Notes: generated by a model from the sequence alone, not told the origin. A stretch of DNA of 6,596 nt from Clostridia bacterium (GCA_017397695.1 JAFQIF010000216.1:1-6596); one strand, 5' to 3'. Positions 1 to 6,366 are shown, counted from the stretch's first letter. A program made the numbers and translations.

Positions 1-1079
1 GCCATGGCGTCAAACTGCCTGTGAAGCTGACCGATTTCATCCTGACGCTTTTCATAGGTGGTTTGGGCAATGGCTGGCTTTTGCTGTGTCAGGCTGAATG
101 TCTTCATCTTATCGATCAGAACGGTGAAGTGCCGAATAATGGCATTGACCAGCATGAACGACAGCACTGTAGACAGCGTCATAGCAAAAAACATAAAAAG
201 CAGGAATGTGGCGATGGACAATGTGATTTTGTGCATGATATCATCATAAGAGACCATGCACAGATAATCCCAGCCATATTTATCCATCGTGCCACGCACG
301 GAAAAATACCAATGATCATGCAGTTTGATTCTGCCGTGGCTCTCCGGCAGGGAAGAATCAACGGTTTTCAGCAGCTCAGCATTCATGCCGGCAGGTTGGT
401 AAATCACCCGATCTCCGTCGCGGATGATAAAATAGGTTTCATCATAGCTGCTGGAAAAATCCGTCGCCTCTTTGACAAGCTTCTCCAGATCGATATGCAG
501 CGTTAAAACGCCAAGAGGATACAGAGAAAAATGAAGTACTTCGCGAATGGAACGTGTGAGAAGCAGTTCGTTTTCCTCGGCATAATCGCTGATGACAGTC
601 AGTGCACCATCGCGCTCAAAGGCCAGAGAAAGCACTTCATCACGCACCTTGGAAAGACCAACCTGAATCGGGGAACTGAACAGCTCGCTGTCGATGCGGA
701 TATCGCTCAGGCAGGCCTGAGAACGGTATTCCCAGTAATAGCTCTGGATGACGGACATCAGTTCCCGATAAGCAGACATGAGTGCCAGGCTGTCGTCCGT
801 CCTGCGAAGGATGGAGAGCTGCTCCTGAACGGTAGGATTGGCAATGATGAGATTGGAAAGCGTTTCGGCATCGTCAAGGGTAGAAAGGATGGTACTGGAG
901 GCGTAATTCAACGAATTTCCCATTGCGTTGGAGAGCATCGTTTCATATTGAGATAAGACATGGTTGAGGCCGATGATCGAGCCGATTAGGGTCAGAATTA
1001 GATTAACGCCGATGATGATGGCAAGAATCTTATTTCGAAGAGACCAGTTGTCTACTTTAGCTCTGATCAGGGTGAGCAC
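1..1079 (-). CDS. YesM-family sensor histidine kinase, N-terminal part (cut by left edge)
   Basis: Reading leftward from 1079, an open frame of 359 codons runs off the window without a stop. The start is GTG at 1079-1077, preceded on the minus strand by GAGGTGG four bases away and by an in-frame stop four codons upstream. A short basic N-terminus (MLTLIRAKVDNWSLRNK) is followed by a membrane segment at about residues 18-38. An extracytoplasmic sensing region of about 245 residues follows (40-284), then a second membrane segment at about 285-312. A HAMP-like linker ends in the motif DEIGQLHRQFDAM (347-359). This order, and its place divergent to a sugar transporter operon, is typical of YesM-type kinases, whose catalytic His_kinase and ATPase domains would lie beyond the left edge. 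Family knowledge: these usually pair with an AraC-type response regulator and control carbohydrate uptake. The domains are seen; the ligand (perhaps a pectin fragment) is inferred. A cache-domain chemoreceptor is possible but less likely in this context. Confidence 0.85.
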   Translation of the reverse strand, partial: MLTLIRAKVDNWSLRNKILAIIIGVNLILTLIGSIIGLNHVLSQYETMLSNAMGNSLNYASSTILSTLDDAETLSNLIIANPTVQEQLSILRRTDDSLALMSAYRELMSVIQSYYWEYRSQACLSDIRIDSELFSSPIQVGLSKVRDEVLSLAFERDGALTVISDYAEENELLLTRSIREVLHFSLYPLGVLTLHIDLEKLVKEATDFSSSYDETYFIIRDGDRVIYQPAGMNAELLKTVDSSLPESHGRIKLHDHWYFSVRGTMDKYGWDYLCMVSYDDIMHKITLSIATFLLFMFFAMTLSTVLSFMLVNAIIRHFTVLIDKMKTFSLTQQKPAIAQTTYEKRQDEIGQLHRQFDAM

Positions 1080-1114
1080 AATACCACCTCTTCATCCATT
1101 TCTTTGGCATTTTT

Positions 1115-1143
1115 ATTCTATCAGAGGGGGAAGTCTTGTGCAA
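1115..1143 (-). promoter_or_regulatory. Sigma-A-like promoter for the sensor kinase gene
   Basis: On the minus strand, TTGCAC (1143-1138) and TAGAAT (1120-1115) are separated by exactly 17 bases. The -10 matches the consensus at five of six positions and the -35 at its first three. Transcription would begin about 30 bases before the GTG start at 1079, giving a short leader that contains the ribosome binding site. Predicted by eye only. Confidence 0.45.
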
Positions 1144-1162
1144 GGGAAACAAGACAGCTGTG

Positions 1163-1180
1163 CGGCAGAAGCCGTTTTTT
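1163..1180 (+). terminator. Small hairpin plus T-run between the divergent promoters
   Basis: CGGC-AGAA-GCCG is followed directly by six T residues on the plus strand. The stem is only four GC pairs (five with a G-T pair), so it is a weak terminator candidate. It lies upstream of the operon promoter and upstream of the kinase promoter in the opposite direction. If active it would stop rightward transcripts coming out of the kinase region before they reach the operon, acting as an insulator. It could be chance. Confidence 0.3.
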
Positions 1181-1206
1181 CAATATTCTAACCTCGGTTT
1201 TTTATA

Positions 1207-1235
1207 TTTTCTCTTGTTAAAACAAAAACTATAAT
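1207..1235 (+). promoter_or_regulatory. Operon promoter: perfect TATAAT -10 with poor -35
   Basis: A consensus TATAAT lies at 1230-1235, about 45 bases before the start of the binding-protein gene. At a 17-base spacing the -35 position reads TTTTCT (1207-1212), a poor match, set in a T-rich stretch. A perfect -10 with a weak -35 fits a promoter that needs an activator, which would agree with control by the divergent two-component system. The activator is inferred. Confidence 0.5.
1214..1225. promoter_or_regulatory. 12-bp palindrome TTGTT-AA-AACAA in the operon promoter spacer
   Basis: Two perfect 5-base arms, TTGTT (1214-1218) and AACAA (1221-1225), flank AA. They lie just upstream of the TATAAT, between the -35 and -10 positions. 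A dimeric regulator bound here would compete with RNA polymerase, so a repressor operator is the simplest reading. In an AT-rich promoter such a short palindrome can also arise by chance. No regulator can be named from the sequence. Confidence 0.3.
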
Positions 1236-1280
1236 GAAAACAACAAAATCCGACACCCAAGACATGAGGAGGTATTCGGT

Positions 1281-2552
1281 ATGAAGAAATTGGCTCTCTT
1301 TCTGGTGATGGCTCTTCTGGCCATGGCGCTTGTTCCGGCTGCGCTGGCTGAGGATCCGATGGTTGTTGCCTGGTGGGGCAACCAGACGCGCAATGAGCGC
1401 ACCCAGGCGATCCTGGACATGTATGCTGCTGAGAACGAAGGCGTGAGCTTCGACCCGCAGTTCGTCGCTTGGGCGGACTACTGGAACAAGCTGGCGACTG
1501 CTGCCGCCGGTCATACCCTGCCGGATGTTGTTCAGATGGACTATCAGTATCTGAATCAGTATGTCGGCAGCAGCCTGCTGGTTGATCTCAAGCCGTATGT
1601 TGACAGCGGTGTGCTCGATCTGAGCGCTGTGAACGCGGGTATCATCCAGGCTGGCACGAGCGGCGAAGGCATCTATGCTGTCTGTAACGGCGTGAACGCT
1701 CCGTCCCTGCTCTACAATAAGACGCTGCTCGACGAGAACGGCATCACCGTGAAGGACAACATGACCATGGACGAGTTCATCGCCCTGTGCCGTGAAGTCT
1801 ATGAGAAGACCGGCTATAAGACCAACATCGGTTACGGCACCGACACCATCTTCGATTACGTGCTGCGCGGCCATGGCAAGACCATGTTCGCCGATGGCAA
1901 GCTGGCGGTTTCCGCTGAGGATGCAGTTCTCTACTTTGGCCTGTATGAGCAGGGCATCAAAGAGGGCTGGCACGTTGGCAGCGAGGTCTTTGCTGAGACC
2001 ACGATCGGTACCGTTGAGCAGGATCCGATGATCTATGGCTTCGATCCGTCCACCATGAGCTGGTGCGCGTTCTTCTGGTCCAACCAGATGACCGCCATGC
2101 AGAATGCTGCTCCGGAAGGCATGGAGATTGGCATCACCACCTGGCCGTCTGCTGACCCGGTGAAGTCCAACTACCTCAAGCCGAGCCAGTTCTTCTCCGT
2201 CACCGTTGACGCGAAGAATCCGGAAGCTTCCGTGAAGCTCATCGACTACATCACCAACTCTGTTGCCTGCAACGAGGTTCTCCTCGGCGAACGCGGCATC
2301 CCGGCTTCCTCCATCGTTGCCGACGCGATTGCTCCGCTGATGGATGCGAACAACCAGAAGGTGATTGATTTCATCAACAACGTCGTCTCCCCGAATTCTT
2401 CTGACGTTCCGGCTCCGAACCCGGACGGCTCCAGCGAAGTGTTCGCTCTGGTGGACGAGCTGGTTGAGCAGCTGTGCTATGGCGCGATCGACGCTGAGTC
2501 TGCAGCTGAGATGCTGGTTACCCGCGGCACTGAAATCATGAACAACCGTTAA
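1281..2552 (+). CDS. Extracellular sugar ABC transporter solute-binding protein (CUT1 type)
   Basis: This 423-residue protein starts at ATG 1281 behind GAGGAGG (1266-1272), eight bases upstream. The N-terminus is a Sec signal peptide: KK at 2-3, a hydrophobic core to about residue 20, then ALA (21-23), a signal peptidase I site giving a mature start at Glu24. There is no cysteine at the cleavage point, so it does not look like a lipoprotein. The mature part begins with a VVAWWG strand and continues as a family 1 (UgpB/MalE-like) binding protein of usual length. Aromatic-rich patches (WADYW near 64-68, MDYQYLNQY near 86-94, WCAFFW near 261-266) are the sort that line sugar pockets. As first gene of the operon with two permeases and a GH4 galacturonidase-like enzyme, it probably binds a short oligosaccharide such as an oligogalacturonide. 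The family is clear; the ligand is inferred. Without a lipid anchor it may be secreted, cell-wall held or periplasmic. Confidence 0.92.
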   Translation: MKKLALFLVMALLAMALVPAALAEDPMVVAWWGNQTRNERTQAILDMYAAENEGVSFDPQFVAWADYWNKLATAAAGHTLPDVVQMDYQYLNQYVGSSLLVDLKPYVDSGVLDLSAVNAGIIQAGTSGEGIYAVCNGVNAPSLLYNKTLLDENGITVKDNMTMDEFIALCREVYEKTGYKTNIGYGTDTIFDYVLRGHGKTMFADGKLAVSAEDAVLYFGLYEQGIKEGWHVGSEVFAETTIGTVEQDPMIYGFDPSTMSWCAFFWSNQMTAMQNAAPEGMEIGITTWPSADPVKSNYLKPSQFFSVTVDAKNPEASVKLIDYITNSVACNEVLLGERGIPASSIVADAIAPLMDANNQKVIDFINNVVSPNSSDVPAPNPDGSSEVFALVDELVEQLCYGAIDAESAAEMLVTRGTEIMNNR

Positions 2553-2568
2553 TTCTAATTAAATGATT

Positions 2569-2619
2569 CGGCGGGGACGTCGTGCATGGGACTGTGTGCC
2601 GCGGCTCCCCGCCGTTTTT
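2569..2619 (+). terminator. Intra-operon stem-loop with T-run (partial terminator or RNA-stabilising element)
   Basis: CGGCGGGGA (2569-2577) is perfectly complementary to TCCCCGCCG (2606-2614), a 9-bp GC-rich stem closing a 28-base loop, followed by TTTTTG. It sits 16 bases after the stop codon of the binding-protein gene and before the first permease. Such elements are known in binding-protein operons, where they cause partial termination and block 3' exonucleases so that the binding protein is made in excess. The next gene has the same direction and a close ribosome binding site, so complete termination is unlikely. Confidence 0.7.
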
Positions 2620-2652
2620 GTACTCTTTGACCCAAGAATAAGGAGAATTGCC

Positions 2653-3576
2653 ATGGCACAGATGACGCTTAAAGGCAAAAAAAAGAAATCCTTCAATGAA
2701 TGGATCAACGAGGAAGGCGTAGCGGGTATTATCTGCACGATGCCGTTCATTATCGGTTTCTTCCTGTTTCTCGTTGTTCCGATGCTGATTTCCGGCTACT
2801 ATTCTTTCTGTGATTTTGACATTCTTTCGGATCCCGTGTTCGTGGGCCTCAAGAATTTCAAGACCATGCTTACAGATGCGAAGTTCTGGACGGCGCTTAA
2901 GGTGACGTTCTACTACGCATTCATCTCTGTCCCGCTTCGTCTGCTCTTTGCACTTATGGTGGCCATGGTGCTGCTCAAGAGCACGAAGCTGACCGCCTTC
3001 TATCGCGCGGCGTATTACCTGCCGTCCATCATCGGCGGTTCTGTTGCGGTATCCATTCTCTGGAAGCGTATGTTCGCCATCAACGGCACGGTCAACATGC
3101 TGCTGCAGAGCATCGGAATCGATAGTCATCTGGCTTGGCTGGGCAACACGGATACGGCGATCTGGACGCTGATTATCCTCTCTGTCTGGCAGTTTGGTTC
3201 TTCGATGCTGATTTTCCTCTCTTCCCTTAAGCAGATTCCGGCGACGCTGTATGAAGCGGCACATGTCGACGGCGCGACTGGCGTGAAGAGCTTCTTCAAA
3301 ATCACGCTTCCGCTGCTGACGCCCACCATCTTCTTCAATCTGGTCATGCAGCTCATCAGCGGCTTCCTGGCGTTCACGCAGTGCTACATCATCACGCAGG
3401 GCAAGCCGATGAACTCTACGCTCTTCTATACGGTGTATATGTATCAGCAGTCCTTCGAGTTCCGTCATGCTGGCTATGGTGCTGCGATGGCCTGGGTCAT
3501 GCTGGTGATCATTGGTATCCTGACGGGTGTGCTGTTCCTTACCAAGAAATACTGGGTCTATGACGAGGGGATGTAA
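2653..3576 (+). CDS. CUT1 sugar ABC transporter permease, MalF/UgpA type
   Basis: This 307-residue inner-membrane permease has about six hydrophobic segments (near 25-49, 84-107, 118-137, 170-190, 224-246, 277-297). The cytoplasmic EAA loop is intact: EAAHVDGATG (201-210) running to KITLP (216-220), matching EAA-x3-G followed by I-x-LP. This loop docks the ATPase subunit. I chose ATG 2653 (MAQMTLKG) because AAGGAG at 2640-2645 sits seven bases upstream. An in-frame ATG at 2563 would add 30 residues, but it has no good ribosome site and would translate through the stem-loop. Length is ordinary for UgpA/MalF-like subunits that lack the large MalF periplasmic loop. The gene is followed after two bases by the second permease, so the two are translationally linked and form a heterodimer. 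The substrate is inferred from the operon, not from this protein. Confidence 0.93.
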   Translation: MAQMTLKGKKKKSFNEWINEEGVAGIICTMPFIIGFFLFLVVPMLISGYYSFCDFDILSDPVFVGLKNFKTMLTDAKFWTALKVTFYYAFISVPLRLLFALMVAMVLLKSTKLTAFYRAAYYLPSIIGGSVAVSILWKRMFAINGTVNMLLQSIGIDSHLAWLGNTDTAIWTLIILSVWQFGSSMLIFLSSLKQIPATLYEAAHVDGATGVKSFFKITLPLLTPTIFFNLVMQLISGFLAFTQCYIITQGKPMNSTLFYTVYMYQQSFEFRHAGYGAAMAWVMLVIIGILTGVLFLTKKYWVYDEGM

Positions 3577-3578
3577 TC

Positions 3579-4424
3579 ATGAAAAAGAGACGTATGATTT
3601 CGACCACAGTATATCACGTGTTTGTCATGGGTCTTGGTATCGTCATGATTTACCCGCTGCTGTGGATGATTTTCAGTTCATTTAAGCCGACGAATACGAT
3701 TTTTACCACCGCTCAGAATCTGTTCCCGACGGAGTGGACGCTGGAGAACTATGCCAATGGCTGGCGCGGCTTCGGTAAGGTTGGATTCAGCCAGTTCTTT
3801 GGCAACTCCTTCTTTATTTCTGTCATCGCGACAGTGGGTACGGTTCTGTCTTCTTCCATCGTTGCGTATGGCTTTGCACGCATGAAGTTCTTTGGTAAGA
3901 AGCTTCTCTTTGCTGCGATGCTGGTGACGATGATGCTGCCTGCGCAGGTTCTGATGATTCCGCAGTATCTGTGGTATCAGAAGCTCGGCTGGGTGGGTAC
4001 ATATCTTCCGCTGATTGTTCCGTATTTCTTTGCGACCCAGGGTTTCTTCGTGTACCTGATGGTCAACTTCATCAACGGTATCCCGAAGGATCTGGATGAA
4101 GCCGCAAAGATTGACGGCTGCTCCACGTACGGCATCTATCTGCGCATTATCCTTCCGCTGATCGTTCCTGCGCTGATTACCGCCGGCATCTTCTCGTTCA
4201 TCTGGCGCTGGGATGACTTCCTGTCTGCGCTTCTGTATGTCAATGAGTCCGAGATGTATCCGGTCAGCCTTGCGCTGAAGCTGTTCTGCGATCCGGGTTC
4301 CTCTTCTGACTATGGCGCGATGTTTGCCATGTCCACGCTCTCTGTTCTGCCGGTCATGCTGATCTTCATTTTCCTGCAGAAGTATCTGGTGGAAGGCATT
4401 GCCTCTACTGGTCTGAAGGGCTAA
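3579..4424 (+). CDS. CUT1 sugar ABC transporter permease, MalG/UgpE type
   Basis: This 281-residue permease starts at ATG 3579, two bases after the previous stop, with GAGGGG (3565-3570) eight bases upstream inside the end of the first permease gene. It has an N-terminal basic stretch, then about six membrane segments, the first near 12-33. The EAA loop reads DEAAKIDGCSTYGIYLRI (173-190) followed by ILP (191-193), intact for ATPase contact. The C-terminus (YLVEGIASTGLKG) is the characteristic ending of the MalG/UgpE/AraQ subfamily, where the tail approaches the ATPase dimer. It forms the transmembrane channel with the preceding permease. No ATPase gene follows, as is common in Bacillota where one shared MsmK/MsmX-like ATPase serves many such importers. 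The specific sugar cannot be read from this subunit. Confidence 0.94.
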   Translation: MKKRRMISTTVYHVFVMGLGIVMIYPLLWMIFSSFKPTNTIFTTAQNLFPTEWTLENYANGWRGFGKVGFSQFFGNSFFISVIATVGTVLSSSIVAYGFARMKFFGKKLLFAAMLVTMMLPAQVLMIPQYLWYQKLGWVGTYLPLIVPYFFATQGFFVYLMVNFINGIPKDLDEAAKIDGCSTYGIYLRIILPLIVPALITAGIFSFIWRWDDFLSALLYVNESEMYPVSLALKLFCDPGSSSDYGAMFAMSTLSVLPVMLIFIFLQKYLVEGIASTGLKG

Positions 4425-4453
4425 TTTGGATGATAACGAAGGGAGAAAGTATC

Positions 4454-5851
4454 ATGATTGATCATGGAAATTTCGTTTCTGATGTAAAAATCGCGTATAT
4501 CGGCGGCGGTTCCCGCGGCTGGGCGTGGACGTTCATGACGGATCTGGCTTTGGAACCGTCCATGAGCGGCACGATTCGCCTTTATGATATCGACGAGCAG
4601 GCGGCAAAGACCAATGAGATCATTGGCAATGCTGTTTCTGCGCGCGACGAGGCGGTCGGTAAGTGGAAGTATGAAGTCAGCAAGTCGCTCAAGGAAGCGC
4701 TCACCGGCATTGACTTTGTTGTGATTTCCATTCTTCCGGGTACGTTTGATGAAATGGCGTCCGACGTCCATCTGCCGGAGCGCCATGGCATCTATCAGTC
4801 TGTTGGCGATACGGCTGGCCCCGGCGGTCTGGTGCGTGCGCTGCGTACGATCCCGATGTTCGTGGAGATTGCCGAAGCAGTCAAGGAATATGCGCCCGAT
4901 GCCTGGGTCATCAACTATACGAACCCGATGAGCCTGTGCGTCAGAACGCTGTATCATGTGTTCCCGCAGATCAAGGCGTTTGGCTGCTGCCATGAGGTGT
5001 TTGGCACGCAGAAGGTACTCAAGGCGATTGCCGAGCAGGCGCTGGGCGTCAAGGATATTCCGCGTCAGGATATTCATGTGAATGTTCTGGGCCTGAATCA
5101 CTTCACCTGGTTTGACAAGGCTTCCTATCGCTGCCACGATCTGTTCCCGATCTATGAAGCGTTCATCGAAAAGAACTACGAGGAAGGCTACAACGATCCG
5201 GATAAGAACTGGGCGAACTCTGCGTTCAATTGCGCGCACCGCGTAAAGTTCGATCTGTTCCGTCGCTATGGTGCAATTGCGGCTGCCGGCGACCGTCATT
5301 TGGCGGAGTTCATGCCTGGCGATACCTATCTGCGTGATCCTCAGACGGTGAAGAGCTGGAAGTTTGGCCTCACCACTGTTGATTGGCGCAAGAATGACCT
5401 GAAGGCCCGCCTTGAGAAATCTGCGGAGCTTGCTGCAGGCAAGCGTGAAGTCGAACTCAAGCCGACTGGCGAAGAAGGCATTCTGCTGATCAAGGCGCTG
5501 TGCGGTCTTGGCAGGCTTGTGAGCAACGTCAATATTCCCAACACCAATGGACAGATTGCGAACATGCCCAAGGATTGCGTGGTTGAAACCAACGCTGTCT
5601 TCTCCCGCGACTCCATCGCGCCGATGTTTGCCGGCAGTGTTCCGGAGAATGTGTTGGAGCTGCTGACGCCGCATATCGAAAATCAGAGAGATACGCTTAC
5701 CGCTGCTCTGACGCATGATGTTGATCTGTGCCTTGAAGTGCTGATGCGCGATCCGCTGATTGCGGGCAGAATTACACGTGAGCAAGGTAAGGCTCTGCTT
5801 GACGACATGCTGCAGAATACCAAGCAGTATCTGCCGGGCTGGAATATTTGA
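4454..5851 (+). CDS. lplD: Family 4 glycoside hydrolase, LplD-like alpha-galacturonidase
   Basis: This 465-residue cytoplasmic enzyme starts at ATG 4454, chosen because AAGGGAG (4439-4445) lies eight bases upstream; an ATG at 4430 lacks a site. The N-terminal Rossmann strand KIAYIGGGSRGW (12-23) and the acidic YDID (44-47) bind NAD. NYTNP (154-158) is the usual GH4 motif. GCCHEV (177-182) carries the metal-ligand Cys and GLNHF (213-217) the metal-ligand His. Tyr272 in RRYGAIAAAGDRH is the likely catalytic base. GH4 enzymes use an oxidation-elimination mechanism with NAD+ and a divalent metal such as Mn2+. The sequence closely resembles what I remember of B. subtilis LplD, including the CHEV context, which cleaves alpha-1,4-digalacturonate. 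In B. subtilis, lplD also follows binding-protein and permease genes. Likely role: hydrolysis of imported oligogalacturonides to galacturonic acid. GH4 specificities vary, so alpha-glucuronidase or alpha-galactosidase activity remains possible. Confidence 0.88.
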   Translation: MIDHGNFVSDVKIAYIGGGSRGWAWTFMTDLALEPSMSGTIRLYDIDEQAAKTNEIIGNAVSARDEAVGKWKYEVSKSLKEALTGIDFVVISILPGTFDEMASDVHLPERHGIYQSVGDTAGPGGLVRALRTIPMFVEIAEAVKEYAPDAWVINYTNPMSLCVRTLYHVFPQIKAFGCCHEVFGTQKVLKAIAEQALGVKDIPRQDIHVNVLGLNHFTWFDKASYRCHDLFPIYEAFIEKNYEEGYNDPDKNWANSAFNCAHRVKFDLFRRYGAIAAAGDRHLAEFMPGDTYLRDPQTVKSWKFGLTTVDWRKNDLKARLEKSAELAAGKREVELKPTGEEGILLIKALCGLGRLVSNVNIPNTNGQIANMPKDCVVETNAVFSRDSIAPMFAGSVPENVLELLTPHIENQRDTLTAALTHDVDLCLEVLMRDPLIAGRITREQGKALLDDMLQNTKQYLPGWNI

Positions 5852-5966
5852 GGATAGGGCTTGCTGTATTGCGGATATGTGGCTCCTCCCAGGGACTCCT
5901 CCTTTTTATTTAGCATGAACGATATACAGTAGGCAAAAGGGGTATCCAGTGATGGATGCCCCTTTT
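5852..5966 (+). ncRNA. Operon 3' UTR, candidate 3'-end-derived regulatory RNA
   Basis: GCTTGCTGTAT (5859-5869) can pair over 11 bases, with two G-U pairs, with ATACAGTAGGC (5924-5934), whose end abuts the terminator hairpin. The closed loop of 54 bases contains CTCCTCC twice (5883-5889 and 5896-5902), each complementary to a strong Shine-Dalgarno sequence and apparently unpaired. CU-rich loops followed by a terminator are a layout of Gram-positive small RNAs. The pairing and motifs are seen; a released RNA with targets is only a hypothesis. Confidence 0.3.
5935..5966 (+). terminator. Strong intrinsic terminator of the operon
   Basis: AAAAGGGGTATCCA (5935-5948) pairs with TGGATGCCCCTTTT (5953-5966) around a GTGA tetraloop. 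This is a 14-bp stem with one G-U pair. The T-run is inside the 3' arm and A-run inside the 5' arm, so it could act in both directions. It lies 83 bases after the stop codon of the GH4 gene and marks the end of the operon. Confidence 0.85.
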
Positions 5967-5985
5967 AGCGTGTCAGTGCAGATAA

Positions 5986-6046
5986 GTGCAATGGGTGAGA
6001 AAGAAATGTGAGTGCACCCACCTCATCCTATATCCGTCCCTTGTAT
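5986..6046. repeat. Degenerate motif module, copy 1
   Basis: Elements in order: GTGCA then TGGGTG (5992-5997), TGCACCCACCT (6013-6023), CGTCCC (6035-6040), and GTAT two bases later (6043-6046). TGGGTG is complementary to CACCCA (6015-6020), so a 6-bp hairpin with a 17-base loop is possible. The same elements recur in the same order in copy 2. The shared order, rather than any single word, is the evidence. Confidence 0.4.
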
Positions 6047-6069
6047 CACAATTTACGTCTTTAGCCATG

Positions 6070-6110
6070 AAATCCATCAGGTATTGATACAATGCCTGAT
6101 GGATTTTTTT
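6070..6110 (+). terminator. Second strong hairpin-T terminator with no gene in front of it
   Basis: AAATCCATCAGGTATTG (6070-6086) pairs with CAATGCCTGATGGATTT (6090-6106) around ATA. This is a 17-bp stem with one G-U pair, followed by four more T residues, seven T in all. It is an excellent rightward intrinsic terminator. It lies 103 bases downstream of the operon terminator with no recognisable gene between, so it is either a backup terminator or the end of a short unrecognised transcript. Confidence 0.8.
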
Positions 6111-6200
6111 GTATTCAATCGGTATTTTTGAGCGGAAATTGAGTGGAATAAGCACAATTTGGGGTATTTGGAGCAGGTTTTGAGACGGTTGGCGCTGTTT

Positions 6201-6307
6201 TGCACGGTGGGTTTGTCCCTGGTAGGGGCTTGAGAGGGGAACGCGGCAGAAAAATATTTTTTGTGGAGAGAAATTTTGCACCCACCTGGGGGAATCGTCC
6301 CGAGTAT
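6201..6307. repeat. Degenerate motif module, copy 2
   Basis: Elements in order: TGCAC followed by GGTGGGT (6206-6212), TGCACCCACCT (6277-6287), CGTCCC (6296-6301), and GTAT two bases later (6304-6307). GGTGGGT is perfectly complementary to ACCCACC (6280-6286), giving a 7-bp closing stem with 67 bases between the arms. The 11-base core is identical to copy 1. The interior is longer than in copy 1 and contains a small CCCT/AGGG hairpin and an A5TAT6-like palindrome. Confidence 0.4.
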
Positions 6308-6366
6308 GTTTGGACAAAAATGAAACCAGAGGAATTTGAGGATGAATATTAAAGCTATGATTCTCC

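Larger units (their letters stand above)
5967..6366. other. Non-coding gap without a convincing gene
   Basis: Between the operon terminator and the MerR promoter I find no frame on either strand with both a good ribosome binding site and recognisable protein character. The minus-strand frames here have unnatural composition and no matching promoter. The region looks less GC-rich and contains many short T and A runs. It holds a strong hairpin-T terminator and a pair of degenerate repeat modules, listed separately. No tRNA, rRNA, SRP, tmRNA or RNase P signature was recognised. Confidence 0.6.

Noticed and set aside
21..956. Plus-strand frames of 161 and 141 codons across the kinase region
   Set aside because: They are antisense to a continuous minus-strand YesM-type kinase frame with two membrane segments and a HAMP-like linker.
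2536..3468. 310-codon minus-strand frame opposite the first permease
   Set aside because: Highly charged, repetitive composition and no ribosome site; it is a shadow of the permease gene, whose EAA motif and membrane segments are unmistakable.
4421..5785. 454-codon open frame on the minus strand opposite the GH4 gene
   Set aside because: Composition is Arg/Ile/His-rich without family character, it fully overlaps a clear GH4 enzyme, and it is explained by codon bias of the real gene removing stops from the opposite strand.
6231..6250. AGGGGAACGCGGC, faintly like a T-box antiterminator sequence
   Set aside because: It does not match the conserved GGTGGNACCGCG core, and no amino-acid or tRNA-synthetase gene lies downstream.
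5967..6366. Possible CRISPR array or known structured RNA
   Set aside because: No regularly spaced identical repeats, and no SRP, tmRNA, RNase P or tRNA signature was found; only two degenerate modules are present.
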